Source: Pseudomonadota bacterium
GTDB taxonomy: Bacteria; Pseudomonadota; Gammaproteobacteria; Burkholderiales; Burkholderiaceae_B
DNA: 64,000 bases
Direction of reading: 5' to 3'
Assembly (NCBI GenBank): GCA_023440825.1
Contig: JAEXRL010000011.1
Location: 1-64,000, forward strand
This document shows positions 8,141 through 17,639 of this stretch, in pieces (position 1 is the stretch's first letter; each line of letters begins with the position of its first letter). The notes under the pieces are model-generated. The model was given only the letters and a program-made list of their open reading frames with translations. It had not been told where the DNA came from and searched no databases. The translations under genes were made by a program, and so were the position numbers.

Positions 8141-9814
8141 TTATTTCAGGGATTTATAACGGATACGACGCGGCTTAGCGGCTTCTTCACCTAGACGCTG
8201 GCGTTTATCCGCTTCGTACTCCTGATAGTTACCATCGAAGAACACCACTTGGGAGTCACCTTCGAATGCCAAAATATGGGTGGCGATACGATCTAAAAAC
8301 CAGCGATCGTGACTGATCACCATGACACAGCCAGCAAACTCCAGCAAGGCATCTTCCAGAGCGCGCAAGGTTTCCACATCCAGATCGTTAGACGGTTCAT
8401 CCAGCAATAATACGTTGCCACCGGAAATCAGGGTTTTGGCCAGATGCAAACGACCACGCTCCCCACCCGACAAATTACCAACTTGCTTATTTTGGTCCGC
8501 ACCCTTGAAATTAAAGCGTCCCAGATAAGCACGAGAGGACATCTCAAACCTACCTACTGTTAACAGGTCTGCGCCGTTGGCAATGGTGTCAAACACACTT
8601 TTACCGTCTGGCAAGGCATCACGCGACTGATCGACATAGGCCAACTGCACTGTCTGGCCTAAATTAACCGTACCCGAATCGGGCTGCTCCTGACCAGCCA
8701 GCATACGGAATAAGGTCGATTTACCTGCACCGTTTGGTCCGATAATCCCCACAATCGCCCCAGCAGGAACCTTAAAGCTGAGATCATCGATTAACAGCCT
8801 GTCGCCATAGCCCTTGCTGACGTTATTGAACTCTATGACCTCATTACCCAAGCGTTCGGCCACAGGAATGAAAATCTCCTGGGTTTCGTTACGCTTTTGG
8901 TATTCGTGAGACGAGAGCTCATCAAAGCGAGCCATACGGGCTTTCGCCTTAGCTTGACGCCCTTTGGGGTTTTGACGTACCCACTCCAGCTCTTTCTTGA
9001 TAGTACGCTGACGGGCGCTCTCCGCGGCCTCTTCCTGCTTGAGACGTGTTTCCTTTTGCTCTAACCAGGAGGTGTAATTACCTTTCCAAGGTATGCCATG
9101 TCCACGGTCTAGCTCTAAAATCCAGTCGGCGGCGTTATCCAGGAAATAACGATCGTGTGTGACGGCTACTACTGTACCGGGGAACTGACGCAAAAATACT
9201 TCCAGCCACTCGACACTTTCCGCATCCAAGTGGTTAGTGGGCTCATCGAGCAAGAGCATGTCTGGCTTGGAGAGCAGTAATTTACATAAGGCGACACGAC
9301 GTTTTTCACCCCCGGACAAATGCCCTACTTTGGCATCCCAAGGAGGCAGACGCAGGGCATCTGCCGCAATTTCCATCTGTGTATCCGTGTCGTCCGCCCC
9401 ACTCGTGGCAGCTGCTGCAATCACGGCTTCAAGGTGCGCTTGTTCTGCCGCCAAGGCATCGAAATCGGCATCTGGTTCGGCATAGGCCGCGTAGACTTCA
9501 TCCAGACGCTGGCGCGCTTCGAACACTTCGCCCAAACCAGCCTGCACTTCCTCGCGTACTGTGGATTCAGGGTCTAACTGTGGTTCCTGGGGTAAGTAGC
9601 CGATTTTAATACCGGCCATGGGAATTGCTTCCCCTTCAATATCTTTGTCTACCCCTGCCATAATTTTCAGCAGCGTAGACTTACCCGAGCCATTCAAACC
9701 CAGCACACCAATTTTGGCACCTGGAAAAAATGAAAGGGAAATGTTGCGCAAAATTTGCTTCTTAGGGGGCACAATTTTGCCAACACGATTCATGGAAAAA
9801 ACGTATTGAGCCAT
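8141..9814 (-). CDS. ettA: energy-dependent translational throttle ABC-F protein EttA
   Basis: Cytosolic ABC-F ATPase with two nucleotide-binding domains and no membrane segment. EttA binds the ribosomal E site and gates entry into the elongation cycle according to the ATP/ADP ratio. Walker A motifs are GLNGSGKST (residues 39-47) and GPNGAGKST (near 356). Two LSGGE signatures and two Walker B/D-loop segments (LLLDEPTNHLD and LLLDEPSNDLD) are present. The inserted 'arm' and interdomain linker (WVRQNPKGRQAKAKAR) are characteristic of EttA. The 557-residue length matches E. coli EttA (555). Divergent from the acidic hypothetical gene; it heads a two-gene unit with the isochorismatase-like hydrolase. 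Confidence 0.95.
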   Translation of the reverse strand: MAQYVFSMNRVGKIVPPKKQILRNISLSFFPGAKIGVLGLNGSGKSTLLKIMAGVDKDIEGEAIPMAGIKIGYLPQEPQLDPESTVREEVQAGLGEVFEARQRLDEVYAAYAEPDADFDALAAEQAHLEAVIAAAATSGADDTDTQMEIAADALRLPPWDAKVGHLSGGEKRRVALCKLLLSKPDMLLLDEPTNHLDAESVEWLEVFLRQFPGTVVAVTHDRYFLDNAADWILELDRGHGIPWKGNYTSWLEQKETRLKQEEAAESARQRTIKKELEWVRQNPKGRQAKAKARMARFDELSSHEYQKRNETQEIFIPVAERLGNEVIEFNNVSKGYGDRLLIDDLSFKVPAGAIVGIIGPNGAGKSTLFRMLAGQEQPDSGTVNLGQTVQLAYVDQSRDALPDGKSVFDTIANGADLLTVGRFEMSSRAYLGRFNFKGADQNKQVGNLSGGERGRLHLAKTLISGGNVLLLDEPSNDLDVETLRALEDALLEFAGCVMVISHDRWFLDRIATHILAFEGDSQVVFFDGNYQEYEADKRQRLGEEAAKPRRIRYKSLK

Positions 9815-9975
9815 ATAAACCTATGTGGAATAAACAAGGCGGACGATAAAGCGCAATTGTAGGCCGTTGGCGCCGGAAAATCTTGTTTCTGGTCAAATAT
9901 GCGGTGCTCTTTAACGAAGACCTACACAGGCTTTCAGTTAAACTACTCGTATCAAGTTTACCTAAAGAGAATCAC

Positions 9976-10476
9976 ATGTCTAGTGAAGCTGCCGCTGAGC
10001 TTATTTTTACCGCCGATGAACTGGAACTATTGGGCAATACCGCCGATGCCATGAGCGCCTTTATGGGCAAGCCTGTCTTGGCTGAAGTCGTCGATGCGGA
10101 AGAAACCGGTTTTGAGTGGGTAATTTTTGGCGTTCCTCTGGATATTAACGACGACGCCGAGCAATACACTGTCGTGCAACTGGGTGGCGCCACGGCTCGT
10201 GTGCTGGGCAACCGCGGTGGATTACCCACCGACGATAAACATGTGTACGACTGCCAGTGCTTATGGATGATACAGCTGTCTGCGCTAGAGGGCGTGCGCT
10301 ACATTAAAGTGGATGACCAAGGTGACGAAGTCGGCTGGACAGACACCTTAAGCGAAATACTGCCCTTCGAGGTTCAAGAGCCTGCCCAGAGCGACGACGA
10401 TCTGGATACAGAGGCCCAGTCCGATGACGAGGAGCCGCCATTTAGCACCTTGCCTGTTTCGAACACCCGACACTAA
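9976..10476 (+). CDS. acidic hypothetical protein
   Basis: A 166-residue protein I cannot name. It begins MSSEAAAELIFTADELELLGNTADAM, has no signal peptide or membrane segment, and forms a mixed beta-rich middle (EWVIFGVPLDI, YTVVQLGGATARVLGN, YDCQCLWMIQLSALEGVRYIKVDDQGDEVGW). It ends in a highly acidic low-complexity tail (about residues 135-160, rich in Asp/Glu). The start is the ATG at 9976 with AAAGAGAA upstream; a longer in-frame reading from 9883 lacks a ribosome binding site. It stands alone between divergent ettA and a convergent glycosyltransferase. Low pI and a cytosolic location are inferred from composition. Confidence 0.75.
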   Translation: MSSEAAAELIFTADELELLGNTADAMSAFMGKPVLAEVVDAEETGFEWVIFGVPLDINDDAEQYTVVQLGGATARVLGNRGGLPTDDKHVYDCQCLWMIQLSALEGVRYIKVDDQGDEVGWTDTLSEILPFEVQEPAQSDDDLDTEAQSDDEEPPFSTLPVSNTRH

Positions 10477-10489
10477 GCTCTGTCTGGCC

Positions 10490-11419
10490 CTACGATAAAC
10501 GTATACGATCCCGCCAGTACAGCGCCACGCCTGCCGGAGCCATGAGTCCGACCAGCAACTGGGCACGCAAACCTCGTAAGTCGTAACCTGGCGGTATTTG
10601 GGTGCCTGCTGCACGCAAATGCAGCCCAAAGCGCGTATAACGCGCTGCCGCCATAAAAAAAGCTTTAGGTCGATAACGAAACCAAGGCAAACAGTTCACC
10701 ACCGTATCCTGAGCTAATAACCACAAGCCTAATGCATGTTGCTGACTACTCCGCCCTTGCACGGATAGGGAATCCGGACTGTCGTAATACATACGAAATA
10801 CTTTATTAACAAAGCGGTTAACATAGCCCGCCCGCGCCATTGCACGCCACACCATGCTCTCGGGCACAAAACCCGGTATATCTTCCGGAAAGGGGAAGCG
10901 GCGCAAAACCGCCGTGCTTAAACAACCAAACTTCTCGCCACGTACGTTGTAGCGGAAAGTCAGGTCTAAAGACGTAATATCCAACACATCCTGAGGATAC
11001 ATGTCTCCCACGACATCGCCTGATTGATTCACACATAGGCCCGTTATGCCGGCATACCGTGCTCGCTCGGCCTCGGGAATATTCTGCCAAATTTGCGCCA
11101 TCTCAAATAAGGCATTGGTGTCCAGGCTGTCATCACTATCCAGCGCAACAATAAGCTCGCCCCTAGCTTGCTCGACACCGCGATTGAACGCCGCCTTTTT
11201 ATGCTTGTTTTCCTGCCAGTAATATCGAATGGGAAAACAGGCCTCCTGCTGCCAACGCTGCACCAAGGCAGCCGTATCATCAGTAGAACCATCATCAATA
11301 ACTAACCACTCGAAATCTTTATAGCTTTGATCACAAAGCGATAGATACACTCGCTCAAGCGTGTGGGCACGATTATAAGTAGGGGTAAGGACGGTAAATA
11401 AATGCTGCCACTGTTCCAT
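10490..11419 (-). CDS. family 2 glycosyltransferase
   Basis: A 309-residue GT-A-fold glycosyltransferase. The N-terminus has the family signature FTVLTPTYNRAHTLERVY, then WLVIDDGSTDDT (nucleotide-sugar binding) and the metal-binding DxD region ELIVALDSDDSLD. A GFVPESMVWRAMAR segment near the middle carries the likely acceptor/catalytic acidic residue. The C-terminal part is basic with a hydrophobic stretch (QLLVGLMAPAGVAL) that may associate with the membrane. The start is taken at the ATG at 11419, just before the conserved first strand. It stands alone rather than in a polysaccharide cluster, so acceptor and product are unknown. Confidence 0.87.
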   Translation of the reverse strand: MEQWQHLFTVLTPTYNRAHTLERVYLSLCDQSYKDFEWLVIDDGSTDDTAALVQRWQQEACFPIRYYWQENKHKKAAFNRGVEQARGELIVALDSDDSLDTNALFEMAQIWQNIPEAERARYAGITGLCVNQSGDVVGDMYPQDVLDITSLDLTFRYNVRGEKFGCLSTAVLRRFPFPEDIPGFVPESMVWRAMARAGYVNRFVNKVFRMYYDSPDSLSVQGRSSQQHALGLWLLAQDTVVNCLPWFRYRPKAFFMAAARYTRFGLHLRAAGTQIPPGYDLRGLRAQLLVGLMAPAGVALYWRDRIRLS

Positions 11420-11591
11420 GTACGACCTTAAATAAATAAAAGCCGGTTGACTAACACATAGCCCAAACAAGGCCGTGTTTTACCTTAGCATGAGCGAAGG
11501 CATAAAAATGCGACTACCACTATGGTGTATACCCTATTACGCTTTACTTGCCATGCCATTTATTCACCAGTTGTTGCAAAGTGCTGCACGC

Positions 11592-11620
11592 AAAAAGGCC
11601 ACAGAAACTGTGGCCTTTTT
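11592..11620 (-). terminator. rho-independent terminator after the 42-residue gene
   Basis: A perfect 13-base stem (aaaaaggccacag 11592-11604 / ctgtggccttttt 11608-11620) with a three-base loop. It can act on either strand, but the gene it serves is the small minus-strand gene ending at 11678. Confidence 0.85.
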
Positions 11621-11677
11621 AGGGGCTTGCGCCCAAAAACACGTAGTATGAAGCTGCTGTTTACACAGCAAACAAAC

Positions 11678-11806
11678 TTATACGCGCTTTACTTTTTCCA
11701 GCATTTTGAACACGCCCTTGGGGGAACCTACAAACAAACGCTTGAAGGCCTTACCCAGGCAACGACGCTCCAGTGTGTTACGACGATTGCGTTTGATTTC
11801 TGCCAT
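11678..11806 (-). CDS. 42-residue strongly basic small protein, unrecognised
   Basis: An intact 42-codon ORF that runs from ATG at 11806 to TAA at 11678. The protein starts MAEIKRNRRNTLERRCLGKA and continues through KRLFVGSPKGVF to MLEKVKRV. About one third of residues are Lys or Arg, with one cysteine at residue 16 and a central hydrophobic/Gly-Ser-Pro turn. Expression is supported by GGAGA five bases before the ATG, a perfect terminator 58 bases after the stop, and a hairpin (ggcttgc/gcaagcc, 11830-11848) in the presumed leader. Composition resembles small ribosomal or nucleic-acid-binding proteins, but I do not recognise it as any known ribosomal protein; RNA binding is only inference. It lies between the glycosyltransferase and the divergent uvrA. 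Confidence 0.7.
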   Translation of the reverse strand: MAEIKRNRRNTLERRCLGKAFKRLFVGSPKGVFKMLEKVKRV

Positions 11807-11899
11807 GATGATCTCCGATACCTACATTTGGCTTGCCACATGCAAGCCCACTTTATAAGTCAACCTAAAATTTTACCGTAAACCGCGTTAAGATACAAA

Positions 11900-11918
11900 A
11901 TGAATGTGTGTCATTCAT
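11900..11918. promoter_or_regulatory. perfect inverted repeat in the uvrA upstream region
   Basis: atgaatg-tgtgt-cattcat is a perfect 7-5-7 palindrome placed 38 bases before the uvrA start, in the short divergent region between uvrA and the 42-residue gene. It could be an operator for a dimeric regulator or a leader hairpin. It does not match the LexA box (CTGT-N8-ACAG). Confidence 0.4.
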
Positions 11919-11955
11919 GCCCATCCCACTTTTCTGCTGTCCACTCCCTTCTGCT

Positions 11956-14900
11956 ATGAGCTCTCAAATTCGCATTTTTGGCGCCCGTCAAAACAATCTG
12001 AAAAACCTTGATGTCAGCATTAATACCGGCGAACTACTGGTCTTAACGGGGGTATCAGGCTCAGGCAAAAGCTCCTTGGCGTTCGACACCTTGTACGCTG
12101 AGGGGCAACGACGTTATGTGGAAACATTTTCGCCCTATGCACGGCAGTTTCTGGATCGCATGGATAAACCACAAGTCGATCGGATTGAAGGGGTGCTGCC
12201 CGCGATTGCCATCGATCAGATTAATCCTGTGCGCAACTCACGCAGTACGGTAGGCACCATGACCGAGCTGAATGATTACATTAAGCTCTTGTATGCGCGT
12301 TTAGGCGAGCTGCACTGTTATTGCTGCGGGCAAGCTGTGCATTCCGATACACCAGACAGCATTGCCCGGTCTTTAGCTCAGCTCAGCGCCAGCGATGACC
12401 CACGCCTGATCATCACCTTTCCGGTGACCATTCCGGCTAATTTCACTCAGACAGAAGTGGAACAGCTACTGCAGCAACAAGGCTATACCCGTATACACAA
12501 GGAAGACAGCAAGGTCGTCGAAGTACAGGAAGGCAAAGGCAAACGTCAAAAAACCACGCAACAGACTCGTAGAGTGCTGCACGTGATTCAGGATAGATTC
12601 CGATTTAAGAATGCCGAGCCCGAGCGCGTGATGGAAGCCATAGATGCCGCCTTGCGACATGGCCAGGGCAAGCTTAATGTCTATCACTCCAGTGGGCCTG
12701 ATGCCCCAGAAGGAGTGTGGCGCTTTAGCAAAGGACTGCATTGCGCACACTGCGATATTGATTACAGCCAAGCTATGCCCAGTACGTTTTCATTTAACTC
12801 TCCCTTGGGAGCGTGTGAAACGTGCCGCGGCTTTGGTCGCGTCATGGGCATTGATTACGGTTTAGTCGTACCCGACGAAAACAAAAGCTTATTAGAAGGC
12901 GCCATACGTCCATGGCAAACCGCAAGCTACAAAGAGTGCCAGCAGGAAATGGAGGCGTATGCACCAGCCGCAGGCGTGCGCTTGGGTGTGCCATGGAAAT
13001 TACTGAGCGAGTCCGAAAAAGACTGGGTTATTCACGGCACACCCGACTGGAAAGGTGGAAATCAAGCCTGGAAAACGCAATGGTATGGTGCTCAACGCTT
13101 TTTTGACTGGCTAGAGTCGCGCGCGTATAAGATGCACGTACGCGTACTCCTGTCCAAGTACCGCAGTTACACAAGCTGCCCGGACTGCAATGGTTCGCGC
13201 CTGAAGCCTGATGCCACACTATGGCGTATAGGCAGCACCGATCCTCAGGCTTATCAGCCCGATGCGGGCCGCTATCCTCGCTTTATGCCTGTGCATGCAC
13301 ACTGGAGCACCGAGCAACTAAATACGATGGCCGGTTTAAGTGTGCCCGACCTGATGCGCCTGCCTATTGAACAGCTGCATCGTTTTTTTCAGACGCTACA
13401 CTTTGGTGACAGTCGTGATGCCGCCATTGACCTGCTGCTAAAAGAAACCCTGGCGCGCCTTAATTTCCTATGTGATGTAGGTTTGGGGTACTTATCCCTA
13501 GATCGTCAAAGCCGCACCTTATCCGGCGGTGAGGTCCAACGCATCAACCTGACCACAGCGCTGGGAACGTCACTAGTCAATACGCTGTTCGTGCTGGACG
13601 AACCATCCATAGGGCTGCACCCACGCGATATGCACCGCATCATTCACGTCATGCAGCGACTGCGTAATAATGGTAATACATTGGTAGTGGTCGAACATGA
13701 CCCTCAGGTCATGGTGGCCGCCGACCGGATTATGGACATAGGCCCAGGGCCTGGTGAACGCGGTGGCCAGATTCTGTTTGATGGCACTCCACAAGACTTG
13801 CGTGCGGCCTCCACACTGACTGGCCAATACCTAAGCGGCGCACTACGCATTGAGGCTCCCAGACCTTTACCCGTGGCTGATAATACGCCTCGCCTACTGC
13901 TAGAAGGCGCTCGTGCCCATAACTTACAAGACATTTCCATCTCCATACCTTTAGGGCGTATGGTCTGCGTAACCGGCGTATCCGGTTCAGGCAAATCCAC
14001 TCTGATTCAGGACGTGCTCTACCCTGCTTTGCTTAAGTATCAGGGCAAGCCTACCGAAAGCCCGGGGGCTTACCGTAGCCTGCTAGGCGCGGAGCAAATA
14101 GCCGAAGTGATTATGGTGGACCAAACGCCTATAGGTAAAACGGCACGCTCTAATCCAGCCAGCTATGTCGGTGCGTTTGACGCCATACGCAAACTGTTTG
14201 CACAAGCTCCCCTTTCTAAAGAGCGCGGCTACAAGCCGGGAACATTCAGTTTTAATAGCGGCGAGGGTCGCTGCCCCAGTTGTGGCGGCACCGGGTTCGA
14301 GCATATAGAAATGCAGTTTTTATCGGACGTGTATTTGCGTTGTCCCGATTGTGACGGCAAGCGATTCCGCCCAGAGATTCTGGAAGTCACTATAGAGCAC
14401 ATGGGACGCAGTGCGTCGATAGATGAAGTCTTAGCCATGACTGTGCATGAAGCTCGTGAGTTTTTTCAGGGATTACGCGATGTACAGAACGGTCTGGCCC
14501 CCTTGGACGATGTAGGGTTAGATTATTTGCAGTTGGGTCAGCCTGTACCCACCTTATCGGGGGGAGAGGCGCAACGGCTAAAACTGGCAGGGTATCTAGC
14601 AGAGGCGTCCCGCAGCCGATTAGCCCGGGCACGGGTGGCGAAAAAAGGAAACCTGTTCTTATTTGACGAGCCCACCACCGGACTGCACTTTGACGATATT
14701 GCACGACTGATGCGGGCTTTCCGTAAACTGCTATCGGCCGGTCATAGCTTGCTTATTATTGAGCACAACCTAGACCTTATTCGCGCAGCCGACTGGCTTA
14801 TCGATCTAGGTCCAGAAGGTGGCGAGCACGGCGGCCAACTGCTCGGTGTGGGGACACCTAAAGATATTATGCAAATTGCCCAGTCGCACACTGGGCAAGC

Positions 14901-17637
14901 CTTACTGGAATACGAGCAGGCCATTATAGGAGGCCAAACCGCTGCGCCACCGCATGTCGCCCAGCCTCAGCTCACCTACCAGGACGACTCCGCACCAGGC
15001 CGTCACAGTATCGATATATTGCATGCGCGCGAGCATAATCTGAAAAACATTTCAGTCAGTATTCCTCGCAACACCTTCACGGTAGTCACCGGAGTATCGG
15101 GATCTGGGAAATCGACCCTAGCCTTTGACATTTTATTCAATGAGGGCCAGCGTCGTTATCTGGAATCGCTCAATGCCTATGCGCGCGCCATTGTGCAACC
15201 TGCCGGGCAGGCCGATGTTGATGCTATTTATGGCATCCCCCCCACTGTGGCCATCGAACAGCGCACCAGTCGTGGTGGACGCAAATCCACGGTGGCCACC
15301 ATGACTGAAATTCACCATTTCTTGCGTTTACTGTATGTCAAACTGGCGACACAGATGTGTCCCACTTGCCAAGTGCCGGTAGAGTCGCAAACCCAAGAAC
15401 AAATTGCGGCCCAATTACTTAAGCACCACAAAGGGGAACATATCGGCATACTGGCCCCTTTGGTGACCGCGCGCAAAGGCTACTATACAGATCTGGCCAA
15501 ATGGGCGGAGAGCAAGGGTTACACACATCTGCGTGTGGACGGTGAGTTTATTCCTGTTAACCCTTGGCCACGTCTGGACCGCTATACAGAACACACGCTG
15601 GAACTACCCGTCGCCGATCTCATCGTGGATCCTAAGGACGAAAAAACACTGCGCCAGGCGCTACTCCAGGCCTTAGAGCATGGACACGGCACATTAAGCG
15701 TGCTCACGCCCCTCACACCCAAGGCAGCCGGTGTCAGTTTGCAAGCGCGTCGCCAAGGCTGGCCATCTGCTCAGGCCACCCAGCAGCACTTTTCGACTAA
15801 ACGCGCTTGTCCCTGCTGCGGCACCAGTTTTCCCGAACCCGATCCACGCATGTTTTCCTACAATTCCAAGCATGGCTGGTGCACTTCCTGCTTTGGTACA
15901 GGCGTGCAATTAAAAGGGTTTGACGCGGAACAAACGGGTGAAGAAAATAGCTGGAATGCCGCTTATGAAGAAGAGGTTCACACATGTAGTGCGTGTCAGG
16001 GGCAACGTCTTAATCCGGTTTCCCTTAACTTTTTCTGGCGTGATCGCAACATAGCGGAACTGGCAGCCATGTCGGTACTGGATGCGCATACCTTTTTTAG
16101 CGGCCTAGTGCTACGAGGACGCGAAGCCGAAATCGCTCGCGACCTGCTCAGCGAAGTGAGCAGCCGTTTAGATTTTATGGAAGAAGTGGGCTTGGGCTAC
16201 TTGGCTCTGGACCGGGCCGCACCCACACTCTCAGGGGGAGAAGCGCAGCGTATACGCTTAGCTGCGCAGTTAGGGTCCAATCTGCAAGGGGTCTGCTATG
16301 TGCTGGACGAGCCCACTATAGGTTTGCATTCTCGTGATAATCACATTTTACTTAATGCCATGGCGCGCCTAGAAGGTAACGGCAATACGTTATTGGTTGT
16401 CGAGCATGATGAGGACACGATACGCCGGGCTCAACATATTATTGATATGGGGCCTGGCGCGGGTAAACGTGGTGGTCAGGTGATTGCCCAGGGTACCTTG
16501 GCGGAAATAGAAGCCAATCCGGACTCCTTAACTGGACGCTACTTGCGCCAGCCGTTGCAACACCCTTTTCAGCCGCGCAGACCCATCACCTCCGACAGCG
16601 AACGTTTAGCGATACAGGGAGCCAGCTTGCATAACCTGCAAAACGTAGATGCCTCAATTCCCCTGCAATGCCTAAGTGTGGTCACGGGTGTATCCGGTTC
16701 GGGAAAATCCACTCTGGCCCGCGAGGTGCTGCTGGACAATTTGGCTCGCGTCGTAGGTAAAAAAACCACTCCAGTCTGGCACGCCTGTGAGACCATTTCG
16801 GGATGGGAGAAACTCGATCGTGTACTAGAAGTAGATCAAACACCGATTGGTAAAACACCACGCTCGTGCCCTGCCACCTATATCGGTTTTTGGGATGAGG
16901 TACGCAAACTCTTTGCCGGTACGAATGATGCCCGTCTGCGTGGCTGGACTGCCACGCGCTTTTCATTCAACACAGGCGACGGCCGCTGCCCTTTGTGCGA
17001 AGGTCAGGGAATGCGAACCCTGGAAATGAGCTTTCTCCCTGATGTGAAAGTGCCTTGTGATGCATGCCACGGCAAACGCTTTAATGCCGATACGCTCAGT
17101 ATTACCTGGCAAGGCAAGTCCATAGGCGAGGTCTTGCAAATGGATGTGGATGAAGCCGTGGAGTACTTTGCCAATCATCCCAAAATACTGCGTCCCTTAC
17201 AGTTAATGCAAAGTGTTGGCTTGGGCTATCTGACACTAGGCCAACCCTCTCCCACCCTGTCCGGTGGGGAAGCGCAACGTATCAAGCTGGTCAGTGAGCT
17301 GGTTAAAGCCAGACTGGATGAGGGCTTGACGCGTACTGGACGTGCCTACCGTGCCCCCCATACTTTATATGTGCTGGATGAGCCTACGGTGGGTCTTTCC
17401 ATGGCAGATGTAGAAAAGTTGATTATTGTGTTGCATAGGCTCGTGGACGCTGGTCACACGGTGGTGGTGATCGAACATAATCTGGATGTCGTTGCCGAAG
17501 CGGACTGGATTGTTGATATGGGTCCTGAGGGAGGTTCAGGCGGGGGACGTTTAGTTGTCCAGGGTAGTCCAGAACAAGTCATGCAGGTACACGCTTCACA
17601 CACAGGGCTGGCGCTTGCCCGATTCCTGAAGGACTAA
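11956..17637 (+). CDS. uvrA: double-length UvrA (tandem excinuclease ABC subunit A)
   Basis: A 1893-residue protein made of two complete UvrA-like halves. UvrA finds bulky DNA lesions and loads UvrB in nucleotide excision repair. Four Walker A motifs GVSGSGKS are visible near residues 32, 674, 1045 and 1577, and four LSGGE signatures near 521, 865, 1424 and 1767. Each half has the UvrA landmarks: GQRRYVE/LE...YAR, then an ST(V)GTMTE or STVATMTE segment, and paired CxxC zinc modules such as CPDCNGS, CPSCGG, CPTC and CPLCEG. The halves differ in sequence (NPVRNSRST against RTSRGGRKST), so the fusion is old. Similar long UvrAs occur in Burkholderiales beside a normal UvrA elsewhere. The start is ATG at 11956 (MSSQIRIFGARQNNLKN); no clear ribosome binding site. 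The pabB gene follows after two bases. Confidence 0.95.
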   Translation: MSSQIRIFGARQNNLKNLDVSINTGELLVLTGVSGSGKSSLAFDTLYAEGQRRYVETFSPYARQFLDRMDKPQVDRIEGVLPAIAIDQINPVRNSRSTVGTMTELNDYIKLLYARLGELHCYCCGQAVHSDTPDSIARSLAQLSASDDPRLIITFPVTIPANFTQTEVEQLLQQQGYTRIHKEDSKVVEVQEGKGKRQKTTQQTRRVLHVIQDRFRFKNAEPERVMEAIDAALRHGQGKLNVYHSSGPDAPEGVWRFSKGLHCAHCDIDYSQAMPSTFSFNSPLGACETCRGFGRVMGIDYGLVVPDENKSLLEGAIRPWQTASYKECQQEMEAYAPAAGVRLGVPWKLLSESEKDWVIHGTPDWKGGNQAWKTQWYGAQRFFDWLESRAYKMHVRVLLSKYRSYTSCPDCNGSRLKPDATLWRIGSTDPQAYQPDAGRYPRFMPVHAHWSTEQLNTMAGLSVPDLMRLPIEQLHRFFQTLHFGDSRDAAIDLLLKETLARLNFLCDVGLGYLSLDRQSRTLSGGEVQRINLTTALGTSLVNTLFVLDEPSIGLHPRDMHRIIHVMQRLRNNGNTLVVVEHDPQVMVAADRIMDIGPGPGERGGQILFDGTPQDLRAASTLTGQYLSGALRIEAPRPLPVADNTPRLLLEGARAHNLQDISISIPLGRMVCVTGVSGSGKSTLIQDVLYPALLKYQGKPTESPGAYRSLLGAEQIAEVIMVDQTPIGKTARSNPASYVGAFDAIRKLFAQAPLSKERGYKPGTFSFNSGEGRCPSCGGTGFEHIEMQFLSDVYLRCPDCDGKRFRPEILEVTIEHMGRSASIDEVLAMTVHEAREFFQGLRDVQNGLAPLDDVGLDYLQLGQPVPTLSGGEAQRLKLAGYLAEASRSRLARARVAKKGNLFLFDEPTTGLHFDDIARLMRAFRKLLSAGHSLLIIEHNLDLIRAADWLIDLGPEGGEHGGQLLGVGTPKDIMQIAQSHTGQALLEYEQAIIGGQTAAPPHVAQPQLTYQDDSAPGRHSIDILHAREHNLKNISVSIPRNTFTVVTGVSGSGKSTLAFDILFNEGQRRYLESLNAYARAIVQPAGQADVDAIYGIPPTVAIEQRTSRGGRKSTVATMTEIHHFLRLLYVKLATQMCPTCQVPVESQTQEQIAAQLLKHHKGEHIGILAPLVTARKGYYTDLAKWAESKGYTHLRVDGEFIPVNPWPRLDRYTEHTLELPVADLIVDPKDEKTLRQALLQALEHGHGTLSVLTPLTPKAAGVSLQARRQGWPSAQATQQHFSTKRACPCCGTSFPEPDPRMFSYNSKHGWCTSCFGTGVQLKGFDAEQTGEENSWNAAYEEEVHTCSACQGQRLNPVSLNFFWRDRNIAELAAMSVLDAHTFFSGLVLRGREAEIARDLLSEVSSRLDFMEEVGLGYLALDRAAPTLSGGEAQRIRLAAQLGSNLQGVCYVLDEPTIGLHSRDNHILLNAMARLEGNGNTLLVVEHDEDTIRRAQHIIDMGPGAGKRGGQVIAQGTLAEIEANPDSLTGRYLRQPLQHPFQPRRPITSDSERLAIQGASLHNLQNVDASIPLQCLSVVTGVSGSGKSTLAREVLLDNLARVVGKKTTPVWHACETISGWEKLDRVLEVDQTPIGKTPRSCPATYIGFWDEVRKLFAGTNDARLRGWTATRFSFNTGDGRCPLCEGQGMRTLEMSFLPDVKVPCDACHGKRFNADTLSITWQGKSIGEVLQMDVDEAVEYFANHPKILRPLQLMQSVGLGYLTLGQPSPTLSGGEAQRIKLVSELVKARLDEGLTRTGRAYRAPHTLYVLDEPTVGLSMADVEKLIIVLHRLVDAGHTVVVIEHNLDVVAEADWIVDMGPEGGSGGGRLVVQGSPEQVMQVHASHTGLALARFLKD

Positions 17638-17639
17638 GC

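Noticed and set aside
11522..11881. A 119-codon plus-strand ORF spanning the small-gene region
   Set aside because: It runs through the perfect terminator at 11592 and antisense to the 42-residue gene, and has no domain or ribosome binding site.
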